Source: Mesorhizobium sp. L-2-11 (lineage in GTDB: Bacteria; Pseudomonadota; Alphaproteobacteria; Rhizobiales; Rhizobiaceae). Taken from it: 64,000 nt of DNA. The translations under genes and the position numbers were made by a program. The stretch covers positions 1,623,501 to 1,687,500 of the forward strand of contig NZ_AP023257.1 of assembly GCF_016756595.1 (NCBI RefSeq), given 5' to 3'. The notes under the pieces are model-generated. The model had not been told where the DNA came from and made no database searches. It was given only the letters and a program-made list of their open reading frames with translations. Positions 8,864-17,428 of this stretch are shown piece by piece (positions within the stretch are counted from its first letter, which is position 1; every line of letters begins with the position of its first letter).

Positions 8864-9217
8864 CTACTTCTCCCGATACAAGATCATGCCGGCGTGGTGC
8901 AGCACGCCGTCGATGAACGTTCCGTCAGCGGTAAAGCCGGTGTCGTCCCAGTAGTCGATGTGATTTCCCCGGATCTCATAGCGCCCCTGGTATGCGCTCT
9001 CACGGTTCCCGCGCGCTTCGTCATAGCGACCATTTGGAAGCAAGTTGTGGCGGATATAACCGTTCGCCGTGACCCACATCCCGACATAGGAGTGGCATGC
9101 CGAAGGTGGGGTAGCGGAATTTTGCGCGATATTCATCCGGGCGAGACCTTTCTGTGCGGATAAGCCGGCCACGCCGGCAACAAGCACGGCAGCGGCAAGT
9201 ATGGAAATTTGTTTCAT
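8864..9217 (-). CDS. Secreted Atu4866-like protein
   Basis: A 117-residue protein with an N-terminal signal peptide (hydrophobic residues 5-20, likely cut near AQKGLA). The mature part, from YVGMWVTANGYIRHNLLPNG through GRYEIRGNHIDYWDDTGFTA to HHAGMILYR, matches my memory of the Atu4866 family (a small beta-barrel protein from Agrobacterium of known structure but unknown function). Its stop is close to, and its start 4 bp from, the frameshifted SDR gene, so both may be transcribed together from the LysR-divergent promoter. Confidence 0.8.
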   Translation of the reverse strand: MKQISILAAAVLVAGVAGLSAQKGLARMNIAQNSATPPSACHSYVGMWVTANGYIRHNLLPNGRYDEARGNRESAYQGRYEIRGNHIDYWDDTGFTADGTFIDGVLHHAGMILYREK

Positions 9218-9221
9218 GGGA

Positions 9222-9946
9222 CTACTTGCTGGCTGTCGGCCGGATGACGATCTCGTTTACGTCGACATCGTCCGGCTGTTCGATGGCAAAGCGCACGGCA
9301 CGGCCGATCGCGTCGGGCTGCAGCGCAATGGCGCGATAGGTCTTCATCGCTTCCACCGCGACCGGATCGGTGATCGTGTCGGCGAGCTCGCTCTCGACCA
9401 CGCCGGGATGGATGCAGGTGACGCGGATGTTGTCGTGCTCCTGCCGCAAGCCATCGGAGATGGCGCGGACCGCGTATTTGGTTGCGCAATAGACCGCTGC
9501 TGTCGGCGACACCGAAAGCGCGCCGACGGAGGCGATGTTGACGACATGTCCGGAGCCGCGGGCCGTCATCTCCGGCAGCACCGCGGCGATGCCGTAGAGC
9601 ACACCCTTGATGTTGACGTCCACCATTCGGTCCCATTCATCGACCTTCATCGAGGCCATCAGCGACAACGGCATGACGCCGGCATTGTTGACGATCACGT
9701 CGACGCCTCCCCAGGCCTGGCGCGCCGCCTCGGCAAAGCCCGCGACATCGGCGCGGTCGGTCACGTCCAGGCGGCGCGTCATTGCCTCCCCGCCCTTTGC
9801 CCGGATCTCATCTGCGAGGGCGTTCAGCCATCGGTGCGGCGCGCACCCAGCATGAGCTTTGCTCCGGCGGCACCAAGCTCCATGCCGATGGCGGCGCCAA
9901 TGCCGCTCGAAGCCCCGGTGATGAGCACGACTTTGTTGATGGACAT
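9222..9946 (-). pseudogene. Short-chain dehydrogenase/reductase, frameshifted
   Basis: SDR family oxidoreductase (NAD(P)-dependent, Rossmann fold) whose reading frame is broken by one missing base. From ATG 9946 the first frame encodes [20 protein letters not shown] (cofactor-binding TGxxxGIG) and runs to LGARRTDG, then stops. The other frame continues with LNALADEIRAKGGEAM, then VNNAGVMPL, IASVGALSV and the catalytic YCATKYAVR, ending at 9222. Restoring one base near 9829-9832 would give a normal 242-residue protein. It is divergently placed from a LysR regulator, the usual pairing. Either a recent pseudogene or a sequencing error. Confidence 0.85.
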
Positions 9947-10067
9947 TTTTTGTCTCCGACTGGTTGATCTTGCGAGCCGCCATGCAGCGGTTGCCAGGAA
10001 GATGGATCTGTTTCACTGTTGCGATAAGACGACCATTCGTTCACAGCGTCGAAAGCACAGCTAACCA

Positions 10068-10958
10068 ATGCAGCCTGATCTCAATGCCCTTGCCGTCTTC
10101 GCCCTCGTCGCCGAGGAGCGGAGCTTTCGCGCGGCTGCGGACCGAATGGGCGTCACCCGCTCGGCGGTGAGCCAGACGATGAAGCGGCTGGAAGAGACGC
10201 TCGGTATAGCGCTCGTCCAGCGCACGACGCGAAGCGTCAGCCTGACCGAGGCTGGCGAACGCCTCTATGCCGAGATAGCGCCCGCCATTGCCGACATGCG
10301 CGCCGCAATGGAGAGCACCAGGGACCTGCGCGGGCGTCCGCGCGGGCAGTTGCGGCTCGCCGTCTCGTCGATCGCCGAGCGCTTTCTTTCAGGGCCGTTC
10401 CTGGCGACCTTTGCCGAAGCCAATCGCGAGGTTCAGATCGACATCACGGTGACCGACGAGGAATTCGATATCGTCGCCGAGGGATACGATGCCGGCGTCA
10501 GGCTCGGCGAGGTGATCGAGCAGGACATGATCGCGGTGGCTGTCGCCGGTGACGAACGGCAGCTGGCCGTCTGCGCGCCGGCCTATCGCGATCGGTTTGG
10601 CGAGCCTTCGCATCCGAAGGAACTCGCTGAACATCGCTGCATTGGCTGGCGCCGCGCCCCGAAGGTCGCGCCCTATCGTTGGGAATTCGCCGAGGACGGC
10701 AAGGAGTTCAGCGTCGCGGTGGCGCCCGAGATCACGACCAACGACATGGCGTTGATGATAAAGCTCGCCATTGCCGGCGCCGGCATCACTTTCGGCATGG
10801 AGGAAAGCTTTCGCCCGTGGATCGGTCGGGGCGAACTGGTGCCGGTTCTCGTCGACTATTGCCCGCGCTTTGCCGGCTTTTACCTGTATTATCCGAGCCG
10901 TCGCAACGTCGCGCCGAAGCTGCGCGCCCTTGTCGAACACCTGCGGCGTCCTGGCTAG
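10068..10958 (+). CDS. LysR-family transcriptional regulator
   Basis: A 296-residue LysR regulator: winged helix-turn-helix at residues 3-62 (LNALAVFALVAEERSFRAAA, then MGVTRSAVSQTMKRLEETLG and LVQRTTRSVSLTEAGERL) and a periplasmic-binding-like effector domain at about 88-290. It is divergent from the SDR gene (121 bp between starts), so it probably controls that gene and itself. The subgroup resembles the regulators of quinone- or aldehyde-responsive SDRs, but the effector cannot be read from sequence. Confidence 0.92.
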   Translation: MQPDLNALAVFALVAEERSFRAAADRMGVTRSAVSQTMKRLEETLGIALVQRTTRSVSLTEAGERLYAEIAPAIADMRAAMESTRDLRGRPRGQLRLAVSSIAERFLSGPFLATFAEANREVQIDITVTDEEFDIVAEGYDAGVRLGEVIEQDMIAVAVAGDERQLAVCAPAYRDRFGEPSHPKELAEHRCIGWRRAPKVAPYRWEFAEDGKEFSVAVAPEITTNDMALMIKLAIAGAGITFGMEESFRPWIGRGELVPVLVDYCPRFAGFYLYYPSRRNVAPKLRALVEHLRRPG

Positions 10959-11189
10959 CGTTTTCAACTCCTGGCACCCATCTTCCCCCTGAGACGGGAA
11001 TCCAGATCAAACTCGCTGTGCGTACCGGCATCTCGATATTGCAATTATATTAGTGTGAGCGCATGTTTTGATCAGCCGGCGCAAGCCGGTTAGGCCCGGC
11101 GGCCAGCCGGTCACCCCCAACAGGCTGCCGGGCCGCCCGCAACGGCTTGGGAGGACATGACATGCCGAAAATCTCGGAAGGAGGACGAG

Positions 11190-11645
11190 ATGAGACCGGT
11201 TAAGTCATTTGCATTTGCTGCTGTGCTGCTTCTTTCATCTGCATTGACTGCGGCCGCCCAGTCGGCTCGCGAGGACATCGAAGCGGCGCTGCCGAAATTC
11301 ATGGACGCCTTCAACAGCGGAAACGCGGCGGCGGTGGGTCAATTGTATACCGAGGACGCTGCCTTGCTGCCGCCCGACGGCAAGCGCGTCGATGGCCGCA
11401 AGGGCGTGGAAGAATTCTGGCAGAGCGCGATCAAAGGCGGGATGAAGAATCTCACCCTGAAGGCGCTGGAAGTGGAAGAGAGCGCGAACCTCGCATACGA
11501 AGTTGGCGCATTTACGCTCGATGTGCCGAGCAAAGACGGCCCCCTCTCCACCCTTGCGGGCAAGTACATTGTCGTCTGGAAAAAGGGCGACGACGGGACA
11601 TGGCGCCTGCATCGGGACATCTGGAATTTAGGTGCGGCCCAATAG
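11190..11645 (+). CDS. Secreted SnoaL/DUF4440-type (NTF2-fold) protein
   Basis: A 151-residue protein with a signal peptide (MRPVKSFAFAAVLLLSSALT, cleavage near AAAQS) and an NTF2-like cone domain: REDIEAALPKFMDAFNSGNA, VGQLYTEDAALLPPDG, and a terminal IVVWKKGDDGTWRLHRDIWN. Such domains form hydrophobic pockets and serve as enzymes or binding proteins; no function can be assigned. Start 11190 is preceded by GGAGG; a longer frame from 11157 has no better site. Confidence 0.85.
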   Translation: MRPVKSFAFAAVLLLSSALTAAAQSAREDIEAALPKFMDAFNSGNAAAVGQLYTEDAALLPPDGKRVDGRKGVEEFWQSAIKGGMKNLTLKALEVEESANLAYEVGAFTLDVPSKDGPLSTLAGKYIVVWKKGDDGTWRLHRDIWNLGAAQ

Positions 11646-11789
11646 GGATTGAAATCCAGGCCCCATTGACCGGCTTGGCGAAAGCTGCGGCGGGTTTTTT
11701 GCGTTGGAACAAAGGCTTAGAAAGTTCGGCTTCCGCGGCATTATTTCCTGTGCAGACATGCTGCGAGATCGGCTCGTCCCTCCGATCAG

Positions 11790-11829
11790 CCCGCGTCCTC
11801 TTCCCCTCCACGGGGCGCGGGCTTTCTTT
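11790..11829 (+). terminator. Likely rho-independent terminator after the NTF2-fold gene
   Basis: CCCGCG pairs with CGCGGG around an inner CCCC/GGGG pair, followed by CTTTCTTT. It lies 145 bp after the stop at 11645, between convergent genes, and could serve both. Confidence 0.45.
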
Positions 11830-11895
11830 GCCTATCGTACGGAATAGCCAACGACCAACCCGCGATCGGCGGCCCCAGGTCTGAGAGTTTGGTCA

Positions 11896-12084
11896 TCATT
11901 GTGCCGGCAATGCCTTCGCGGCAGCGGTCAGGGTTGCCCGATCGGTGCCGTGCTTGCGGATCAGCTCGCGCACCTGCTCCGGCGTGATGTTGTTCTGCAG
12001 AGCGAAATAATTCACTTCATAATCATCGCTCGCCGATATCTTGTTGCGGTCGCGAAAGTCGCGTTTGCCTTTGTCGTCTGCCAT
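11896..12084 (-). CDS. DUF3606 small protein
   Basis: A 62-residue protein with the DUF3606 pattern: MADDKGKRDFRDRNKISASD, YEVNYFALQNNITPEQVREL, IRKHGTDRATL. It is a paralogue of the proteins at 6683-7053. It is divergent from the DNA ligase gene (69 bp between starts); small DUF3606 genes often occur near such ligases in rhizobia as far as I recall, but the link is not established. Confidence 0.85.
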   Translation of the reverse strand: MADDKGKRDFRDRNKISASDDYEVNYFALQNNITPEQVRELIRKHGTDRATLTAAAKALPAQ

Positions 12085-12153
12085 ATCGCACGTCCTTTAG
12101 GATTCTCTAATATTGGCTATGGCTAATATACGGAGATGACCTAGACTGGTTCC

Positions 12154-13050
12154 ATGCGTAGGCGGGCAGATGCCGGCACCGGCCGGCTAGAGTTCATTCC
12201 CCCGATGGAGCCCAGGCTGGTGGCCATGCCGCCCGAGGGTGACGACTGGATTCACGAGATCAAGCTGGACGGCTACCGCGCCCAGATCATTGTCAACGGC
12301 CTCGAGGATATCCGCGTCTATGCCGAAACCGGTAAGGACTGGACGCGTAAATATCTGGGCATCGTCGAAGCTGCGGGTGAGCTTGAGGTCAAGAACGCCA
12401 TCATCGACGGCGAGGCGGTCGTCACCGACAAGGCCGGCATGCCCGACTTCAACGCGCTCCAGAACGCCGTCGACAACAATCCCTACGGCATGTACCTGTG
12501 CGCATTCGACATTCTGCACCTCGACGGCGATGATCTGCGCGACATCGGCTGCAAGGCGCGCCGTGAAATTCTCAGCGGTATCATCAAGCCGCACAGCCGG
12601 ATTCGGTTCAGCGAGGCCCTGCCTGGTGACGCGCAGTCGCTCTTCCACCTCGTCGAGGAGGTCGAGCTTGAGGGCATTGTCTCGAAGCGCGCCGACAGCA
12701 GATATCGCAGCGGCCTGACCTCGGACTGGCTGACGACCAAGAGCTTCACGGTCGATGAATTCGAACTGTTGGGCGTCGAGCGCCAGCCCGGCGAGGCAGC
12801 CTTCGCCCTTTTGGCGCAGCCCGGCACCGGGAAATATGTCGGTTCCGCCCTGATCAGCCTGGGCCGCGACATGAAGGAGCGGCTGTTGAAGCGGGTTCGG
12901 GAGCACGCCGGGCCGCCGCCAGAGGCAATGGAGAAGCGGCCGGGGACGCAATGGCTCAGGCCCGGGGTGAAGCTGCGCATCAAGCATCTTCGCGGCGACC
13001 ACAGCCAGATACGCAATGCGTCACTGATGGGTTTCGCTGACGACCAGTAG
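12154..13050 (+). CDS. ATP-dependent DNA ligase (LigC / LigD ligase-domain type)
   Basis: A 298-residue stand-alone ATP-dependent ligase that seals nicks in DNA through a lysine-AMP intermediate. Motif I is EIKLDGYRAQI with the adenylated Lys at about residue 37. Motif III is YLCAFDILHLDGDDLRD, motif IV is ELEGIVSKRADS, motif V is WLTTKSF (the second Lys of the usual WLKxK is kept). Residues about 200-298 form the OB-fold domain. It lacks the polymerase and phosphoesterase domains of full LigD, and no ku gene is next to it. A role in repair during stationary phase or non-homologous end joining is known for relatives; here it is inference. Confidence 0.92.
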   Translation: MRRRADAGTGRLEFIPPMEPRLVAMPPEGDDWIHEIKLDGYRAQIIVNGLEDIRVYAETGKDWTRKYLGIVEAAGELEVKNAIIDGEAVVTDKAGMPDFNALQNAVDNNPYGMYLCAFDILHLDGDDLRDIGCKARREILSGIIKPHSRIRFSEALPGDAQSLFHLVEEVELEGIVSKRADSRYRSGLTSDWLTTKSFTVDEFELLGVERQPGEAAFALLAQPGTGKYVGSALISLGRDMKERLLKRVREHAGPPPEAMEKRPGTQWLRPGVKLRIKHLRGDHSQIRNASLMGFADDQ

Positions 13051-13308
13051 CGTCCTCTGGGCATCGGCTTAGCCGCTCGACCGCCTGGGTGATCGCCAGG
13101 CAATGCACGCGGCACTACCGGGGCATGAAGATGCCGGCGACACAGTGGCAAACCGGAGATGGTCTGCCGCGTGATGCACTTGCATGGCAAGGAAGACCTG
13201 CCGCGTGGCTCGCTGCAATATTTAGTAGAAATACTAAGAAAGTGGGCCTTGCTTTGTTTTGCGCCGATGTCCTATCTGCTTCAACTACTTTTAGTCTGAG
13301 GGGCGGGT

Positions 13309-13725
13309 ATGAAACAGAGTCAGGATGGCAATCGGCGATCATCCGCAGGCAGCGCGTTGGCGATCGGGCTTTTGATATCGAGCATATCTCTGGCAGGGTG
13401 CACTACAGTTTCCACTGGCGGTGCGGATGGATGGCTTATGAAGCGAAATGCTGACGCGGTTTCCGACGCAATGGCTAAGAAAGGCATGATGCCCGCAACG
13501 GTCGACTGCCGGTTCGATAGCACTGATTTGGACAAAGAGGCCTTTGGATTAAAATTTACGTGGAAACCTGCCCCATCAGACTTTTTCTGGCTATGGCACG
13601 TCGGCTATCCCGATTACGTTGCGACGAAGGAAGCTAGATCACGCGCACTCGGCCTTCATCGCGTGTTTTCGAAAAGGGTTCGTGATCCGGCAACGGGTCA
13701 AGTAGTGTCGATCTGGACGAGTTGA
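13309..13725 (+). CDS. Small lipoprotein, unknown function
   Basis: A 138-residue protein with a type II signal: GSALAIGLLISSISLAGC, lipobox LAGC with the lipidated Cys at about residue 31. The mature part has one more Cys (VDCRFD) and a Trp-rich segment (FTWKPAPSDFFWLWHVGYPDY). I do not recognise the family. It is a single gene between the ligase and a frameshifted secreted protein. Confidence 0.75.
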   Translation: MKQSQDGNRRSSAGSALAIGLLISSISLAGCTTVSTGGADGWLMKRNADAVSDAMAKKGMMPATVDCRFDSTDLDKEAFGLKFTWKPAPSDFFWLWHVGYPDYVATKEARSRALGLHRVFSKRVRDPATGQVVSIWTS

Positions 13726-13914
13726 TCCTCTCAGCGGCGTACGGATCTGTGCGGGGGGCGCTCAGCAATGGGAGTGCCCACCGCGATCTGCATTATGCGA
13801 CGATTGAGCCGCTACGGACATGCCCGGCTGGGCGGCAACCAGGCCGCGAATCGGCCGCAATGCCCCGGTTCAACTAGCTGCTGAGGCTCATGATATCCCT
13901 GAGGTGCGTGAAGT

Positions 13915-14593
13915 ATGAAGTATCCGTTGTCTCTGGGCATTGTGCTTTTTTCGATACCTTTATCGGCATCGGAGATCATCCTTGAGCAGGTCACATTGCG
14001 CCGCGGGATGGAAGGCGACACCAGGCAGTCGGGAGCCTTGGACGATCCGAAAACCTACAGCAAAAACAAGGTGTACCGTGAGGAAAAGGAACTCGCAGCG
14101 CAAGCTGGCATCAAGATAGACCAATTCCTGGATGATTACTATGCGAAAGGATTTCGGAAAGAATCTGGAGCCAACAAAGCAGTGCACTACCTGATATTCT
14201 ACAATTCAATCTCGGCGCCGCAGTGCAAGATACTACCAAGAGAATAGAAAGATTTCGAGCAAAGCAGTCGAGTATCTTGTCGAAGTTTTTAAGCTGAACA
14301 GCTACGGGCACACCAAACGTGCCGACGGTCACGTTCAGCTTCATTTTCTGGGGGACGTCCAATCGAGAAAGACTGTCGTCGACATCGAGGTCGGTTGCGG
14401 CGAGGTGCGCGGCGTGACCGATGGATTGGCCTGGCCGTTCCAGCAGAAAATCCTGTTTAGAAAGTTGCAGGATTATTCCAACAAGCCTGGCCTCTACGAC
14501 AAGATCAGCTTCGAGTTCTCCAGGTCCTACAGCTTTGCTTCGGAATTCGACCGGAATGGACACAAGATAACGCTGCCGAATTTTCTTAGGTAA
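13915..14593 (+). pseudogene. Secreted protein of unknown function, frameshifted
   Basis: The first frame starts at 13915 with a signal peptide (MKYPLSLGIVLFSIPLSASE) and runs to 14247. A second frame continues without Met through ENRKISSKAVEYLVEVFKLN, LHFLGDVQSRKTVVDIEVG, DGLAWPFQQKILFRKLQDY to FDRNGHKITLPNFLR, ending 14593. Removing one base in the GCGCCGC stretch near 14217 joins them as one protein of about 225 residues. No family recognised. The coding character of the second half supports one broken gene, or a sequencing error. Confidence 0.65.
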
Positions 14594-14817
14594 GCTTCCT
14601 CGAACGACCTTGCTCGCTTCCCGGCTGAAGCATCTGATCTGAGCCGTGCCCGACTTTCCTTTCAGCCGCCGCCGAGACTCGAAGATTTTTTTACGGCGAC
14701 AGTGCACCTTTTGTCTTCTTCTGTTCCCGCATTCCAGATCGTGCCCGCGGCCTCACGGTGGCGCGGCCTATCGATGGGTACACCGGAACCAGAGCTTGGC
14801 GATTCGGTTAACTGGAT

Positions 14818-14982
14818 ATGCCAAACAAAATCAAAGACCCGCCACCGAAGCCCGCCCCGAAGAAGACACCTGTCCGTCGTCCTGACAAGGAAGCGTCGCC
14901 GGAGCCTGAACATGTGGACCCGCCGCCACGAGACGTGCGCGAGGCTCCGGCACCAAATCCACACGGCGATAGGAAGTCCTGA
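14818..14982 (+). CDS. Proline-rich small protein (tentative)
   Basis: A 54-residue frame starting MPNKIKDPPPKPAPKKTPVR and ending NPHGDRKS. It is rich in Pro, Lys and charged residues and looks disordered. There is no strong ribosome-binding site, and no family is recognised. It is listed because the composition is not what a random GC-rich frame gives and the surrounding 700 bp has no other gene on this strand. Confidence 0.35.
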   Translation: MPNKIKDPPPKPAPKKTPVRRPDKEASPEPEHVDPPPRDVREAPAPNPHGDRKS

Positions 14983-15066
14983 CCGCCGCGGTGGTGCCCG
15001 AACACGTGGGAGAGCATCACATCGAGCCCTTGAGACTGGTTCGAGGTGCAGCCGCCCGATATCTAT

Positions 15067-15300
15067 CTACGCGGCGCGTCGTTGAGCGAGGTGGAAACCC
15101 GAACGGGCTCGACGGGGCTCGACGACGGTCACGATGCTGTGGTGGTGATCGCAGTACACACGGTCAGGCGAAGTTGGCCCAGCACAAAAGCGGTGACCGC
15201 CGGGTACTGACCGATCTTCGCGAACCGGGAAGCGGCATTGATAGGGGCCTAGCTTCATGAGGGGGACGTCACTCGTAGTTAGTCTGGCATTTTCAGGCAT
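15067..15300 (-). CDS. GcrA-like zinc-binding mini-protein
   Basis: A 77-residue frame from ATG 15300 (MPENARLTTSDVPLMKLGPY). It contains QCRFPV, then GGHRFCAGP, then YCDHHHSIV, the Cys/His pattern of the C-terminal part of GcrA, the alphaproteobacterial cell-cycle regulator (C-x-[WF]-P ... FCG ... YCxxH). The N-terminal helix-turn-helix of GcrA is absent. AGAAAGAC precedes the start. It may be a short paralogue or a remnant; activity as a regulator is not supported. Confidence 0.5.
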   Translation of the reverse strand: MPENARLTTSDVPLMKLGPYQCRFPVREDRSVPGGHRFCAGPTSPDRVYCDHHHSIVTVVEPRRARSGFHLAQRRAA

Positions 15301-15674
15301 GATGTCTTTCTGGTTCCTAAAGGTTGGCCGTCGCCATGATCCAATAGTCTGATTTCCACTGTGGAGGGCAGCGACTGCGTCGGGCGAATTTATCTCGCTT
15401 GGCTGGCTATGGAACACCATGTGGTGTCGGGAACTGCTTCAAGCAATTGCTTGCGGCTAGAAGCCACACCGCTGCTGATGGGGGCGCGAAGCAGGCATGT
15501 GCCGGTTGACCCGCCGGGGCAGGCGGAAGCGTCATTCCGGCTGGTTCGAGAATGCGGCAGGCTGTCGCGGATCGGCCCCGCGCAAAGCGCCAACCGAAGG
15601 GGCAACGAAAGGTGCAAGTAAATTCGACGATGATTGATATTTCTAAGCTAAAACAACCTTTTAGCAAGGGAGTC
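15301..15674. other. No gene recognised
   Basis: This 374-bp interval between the GcrA-like gene and tRNA-Ser has only short frames with no family resemblance, no ribosome-binding site and no clear repeat. It probably includes the promoter of the GcrA-like gene. Confidence 0.5.
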
Positions 15675-15764
15675 TGGCGGAGAGAGCGGGATTCGAACCC
15701 GCGTTACGGTTTCCCGTAAACACACTTTCCAGGCGTGCGCCTTCAACCACTCGGCCACCTCTCC
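15675..15764 (-). tRNA. tRNA-Ser (GGA)
   Basis: Complete 90-nt cloverleaf on the minus strand: acceptor GGAGAGG pairs with the terminal CTCTCC, the anticodon loop is CTGGAAA (anticodon GGA, reading UCC and UCU), there is a long variable arm (TACGG/CCGTA), T-arm GGTTCGAATCC, and an encoded CCA. It is class II as expected for Ser. It stands alone and probably is the housekeeping copy; a different-sequence isoacceptor lies at 63171-63262. Confidence 0.97.
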
Positions 15765-16166
15765 GTCATTTCGCCGCGGCCGGTTTCGCCGCGCGGGTTG
15801 GGGAGATGCCGTCTCCCTCGGGAAAATTCCGGTCCGGAACTCCGCACCGCAGGCGCCGTCAACCAGCGGACACCTTTTCTCCGCACCTGAGCCGTCAAAG
15901 CAACAGGCGCGGGGCTCATCTAGTCGATCCGGTGCCGAATGCCAAGACGCTCTATTCGCTTTGTCGGACAGGGATGCTCTGTCCATGCCACCAGCGCTGC
16001 TTGGCAAGCCGATCGCCGCGATCGGCGTCGTCTTGGCCGACCGACGCCTCAGCGGCGAAAACCGGCGGCGCAGGTTCAACTTCGCGTGTCGCGATTGCGG
16101 ATATAGCGCGCAGATCCTATTTATCAGGCCGATACAGATTTCTGATTCCGGGGAGGAAAGGTCTGC
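15765..16166. other. No gene recognised
   Basis: 402 bp between tRNA-Ser and the small membrane protein gene. It should hold the tRNA promoter (minus strand). A GGACAG/CTGTCC hairpin lies near 15964-15983. No coding frame is convincing. Confidence 0.45.
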
Positions 16167-16484
16167 ATGTTCCGCTTTCTTTTCCGTCTTGCCGCAATGG
16201 TTGCGCTTGCGGTTTCGGTGATCATGGCGGTGATCGACGCGACCCGCTCGGTGGCCGCCTCCGTGCTGGTCATGACCCCGCTCAACACAAGCTGGCTCGC
16301 CGTCTCGCCGGATACGCGAAGCGCCTTCGAAAGCTTCGTCCGCGAAAAGCTTGGTCCGCTGCTGTGGGACGGCGCCATCGCCTGGGTGCTCAACCAGCCC
16401 GGTTTCGCCGTGTTCGCGGTGGTTGCCTTCATTCTCTACTTGATCGGCTACAGGCGGGAGCGGCCGACCAGGCGGTTCGCCTAG
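16167..16484 (+). CDS. Small two-span membrane protein, conserved-hypothetical type
   Basis: A 105-residue protein with hydrophobic segments at about residues 3-25 ([20 protein letters not shown]) and 78-95 ([17 protein letters not shown]), and a short basic tail. The central part has [16 protein letters not shown] and [17 protein letters not shown] recall similar proteins in Rhizobiales without assigned role. GGGGAGGAAAGG precedes the start. It is 73 bp upstream of msrA and may share its transcript. Confidence 0.75.
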   Translation: MFRFLFRLAAMVALAVSVIMAVIDATRSVAASVLVMTPLNTSWLAVSPDTRSAFESFVREKLGPLLWDGAIAWVLNQPGFAVFAVVAFILYLIGYRRERPTRRFA

Positions 16485-16557
16485 ACTTGATGATTTGTTG
16501 TCGTTTGGTGTTCCCAAACAAAGACAAGCTCCAAACAAAAAGAAAAGGAGACTGCAC

Positions 16558-17220
16558 ATGTTTCTCAGCGACATGCTGAACAAGAAGCTCAACCTGCCGA
16601 AGCCTGCCGAGGCGCTGCCGGGTCGCGCCAGCCCTATCCCGACGGCATCCAATCACTTTGTCTCGAAGCGGCCGCTGAAGGGGCCCTATCCCGAGGGCCT
16701 GGAGAAGGCGATGTTCGGGCTGGGCTGTTTTTGGGGCGCGGAACGCCTGTTCTGGCAGGTCGAGGGCGTGTGGGTCACGGCCGTCGGCTATGCCGGTGGC
16801 GTCACCCCCAATCCGACCTACCAGGAAACCTGCACCGGTTTGACCGGCCATGCCGAAGTCGTGCTGGTCGTCTACGACCCGAAGATCGTGTCCTATGCAC
16901 AGCTTCTGAAGCTGTTCTGGGAAAGCCACGACCCGACACAGGGCATGCGCCAGGGCAACGACGTCGGCACCACCTACCGCTCGACGATCTACACCTTCGG
17001 TGATGCGCAATATCAGGCGGCGATCGCCTCGCGCGACGCCTACGAGGCCTCGTTGCGCGGCGCCGGGCGCGGCAAGATCACCACCGAGATCGCGCCGGCG
17101 CCGGAATTCTACTTCGCCGAGGAAGACCACCAGCAATATCTGGCGAAGAATCCCTACGGCTATTGCAATCTGCAGGGCACCGGCGTCGCCTGCGCCATCC
17201 CGGCGGCCGCCTCCGTTTGA
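16558..17220 (+). CDS. msrA: MsrA, peptide-methionine (S)-S-oxide reductase
   Basis: A 220-residue enzyme that reduces the S-epimer of methionine sulfoxide in proteins and free Met, a repair step after oxidative damage. The catalytic Cys lies in [14 protein letters not shown] (about residue 56). Other family motifs: [55 protein letters not shown]. The C-terminal NLQGTGVAC offers a recycling Cys. Start at 16558 ([10 protein letters not shown]) has AAAAGGAG upstream; the frame is open to 16495 but without a site. Confidence 0.96.
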   Translation: MFLSDMLNKKLNLPKPAEALPGRASPIPTASNHFVSKRPLKGPYPEGLEKAMFGLGCFWGAERLFWQVEGVWVTAVGYAGGVTPNPTYQETCTGLTGHAEVVLVVYDPKIVSYAQLLKLFWESHDPTQGMRQGNDVGTTYRSTIYTFGDAQYQAAIASRDAYEASLRGAGRGKITTEIAPAPEFYFAEEDHQQYLAKNPYGYCNLQGTGVACAIPAAASV

Positions 17221-17248
17221 GGCCTTTGGCGAGACGATGATCCGTGGC

Positions 17249-17272
17249 GCCGGGATGCGGCGCCCGGCTTTT
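17249..17272 (+). terminator. Rho-independent terminator of msrA
   Basis: GCCGGG and CCCGGC flank an 8-base loop and are followed directly by TTTT. It lies 28 bp after the msrA stop. Confidence 0.7.
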
Positions 17273-17281
17273 CCAAAGGGT

Positions 17282-17390
17282 CAAAATTCCGCGTGAATTT
17301 TGCTTCGGGCCGTGCCAGATTGGCCCGAAGCGGGAGGAAGACACTCCTGTCTGATGTCGCCTGCCTGCCGGAGAATCGGACAGGCAGGCG
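17282..17390 (+). promoter_or_regulatory. Three consecutive hairpins in the leader of the BMP transporter gene
   Basis: Three strong inverted repeats in a row: CAAAATTC/GAATTTTG (17282-17302, 5-base loop), GCTTCGGGCC/GGCCCGAAGC (17302-17331, 10-bp perfect stem) and CGCCTGCCTG with CAGGCAGGCG (17359-17390) extended inside by CCG/CGG. None has a T-tract. The block lies 38-147 bp before the start of the substrate-binding protein. It could be a dispersed palindromic repeat or a structured leader RNA; no known riboswitch core is visible. Confidence 0.5.
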
Positions 17391-17428
17391 GTGCATAACG
17401 GAAAAATAACCGACAGGGTGTGGATCAC

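Noticed and set aside
15361..15621. 86-residue plus-strand frame before tRNA-Ser
   Set aside because: No recognisable domain or start signal; runs antisense to other equally weak frames.
17221..17428. Purine or other known riboswitch before the nucleoside-binding protein
   Set aside because: Hairpins are present but no conserved core of a known nucleobase riboswitch could be seen.
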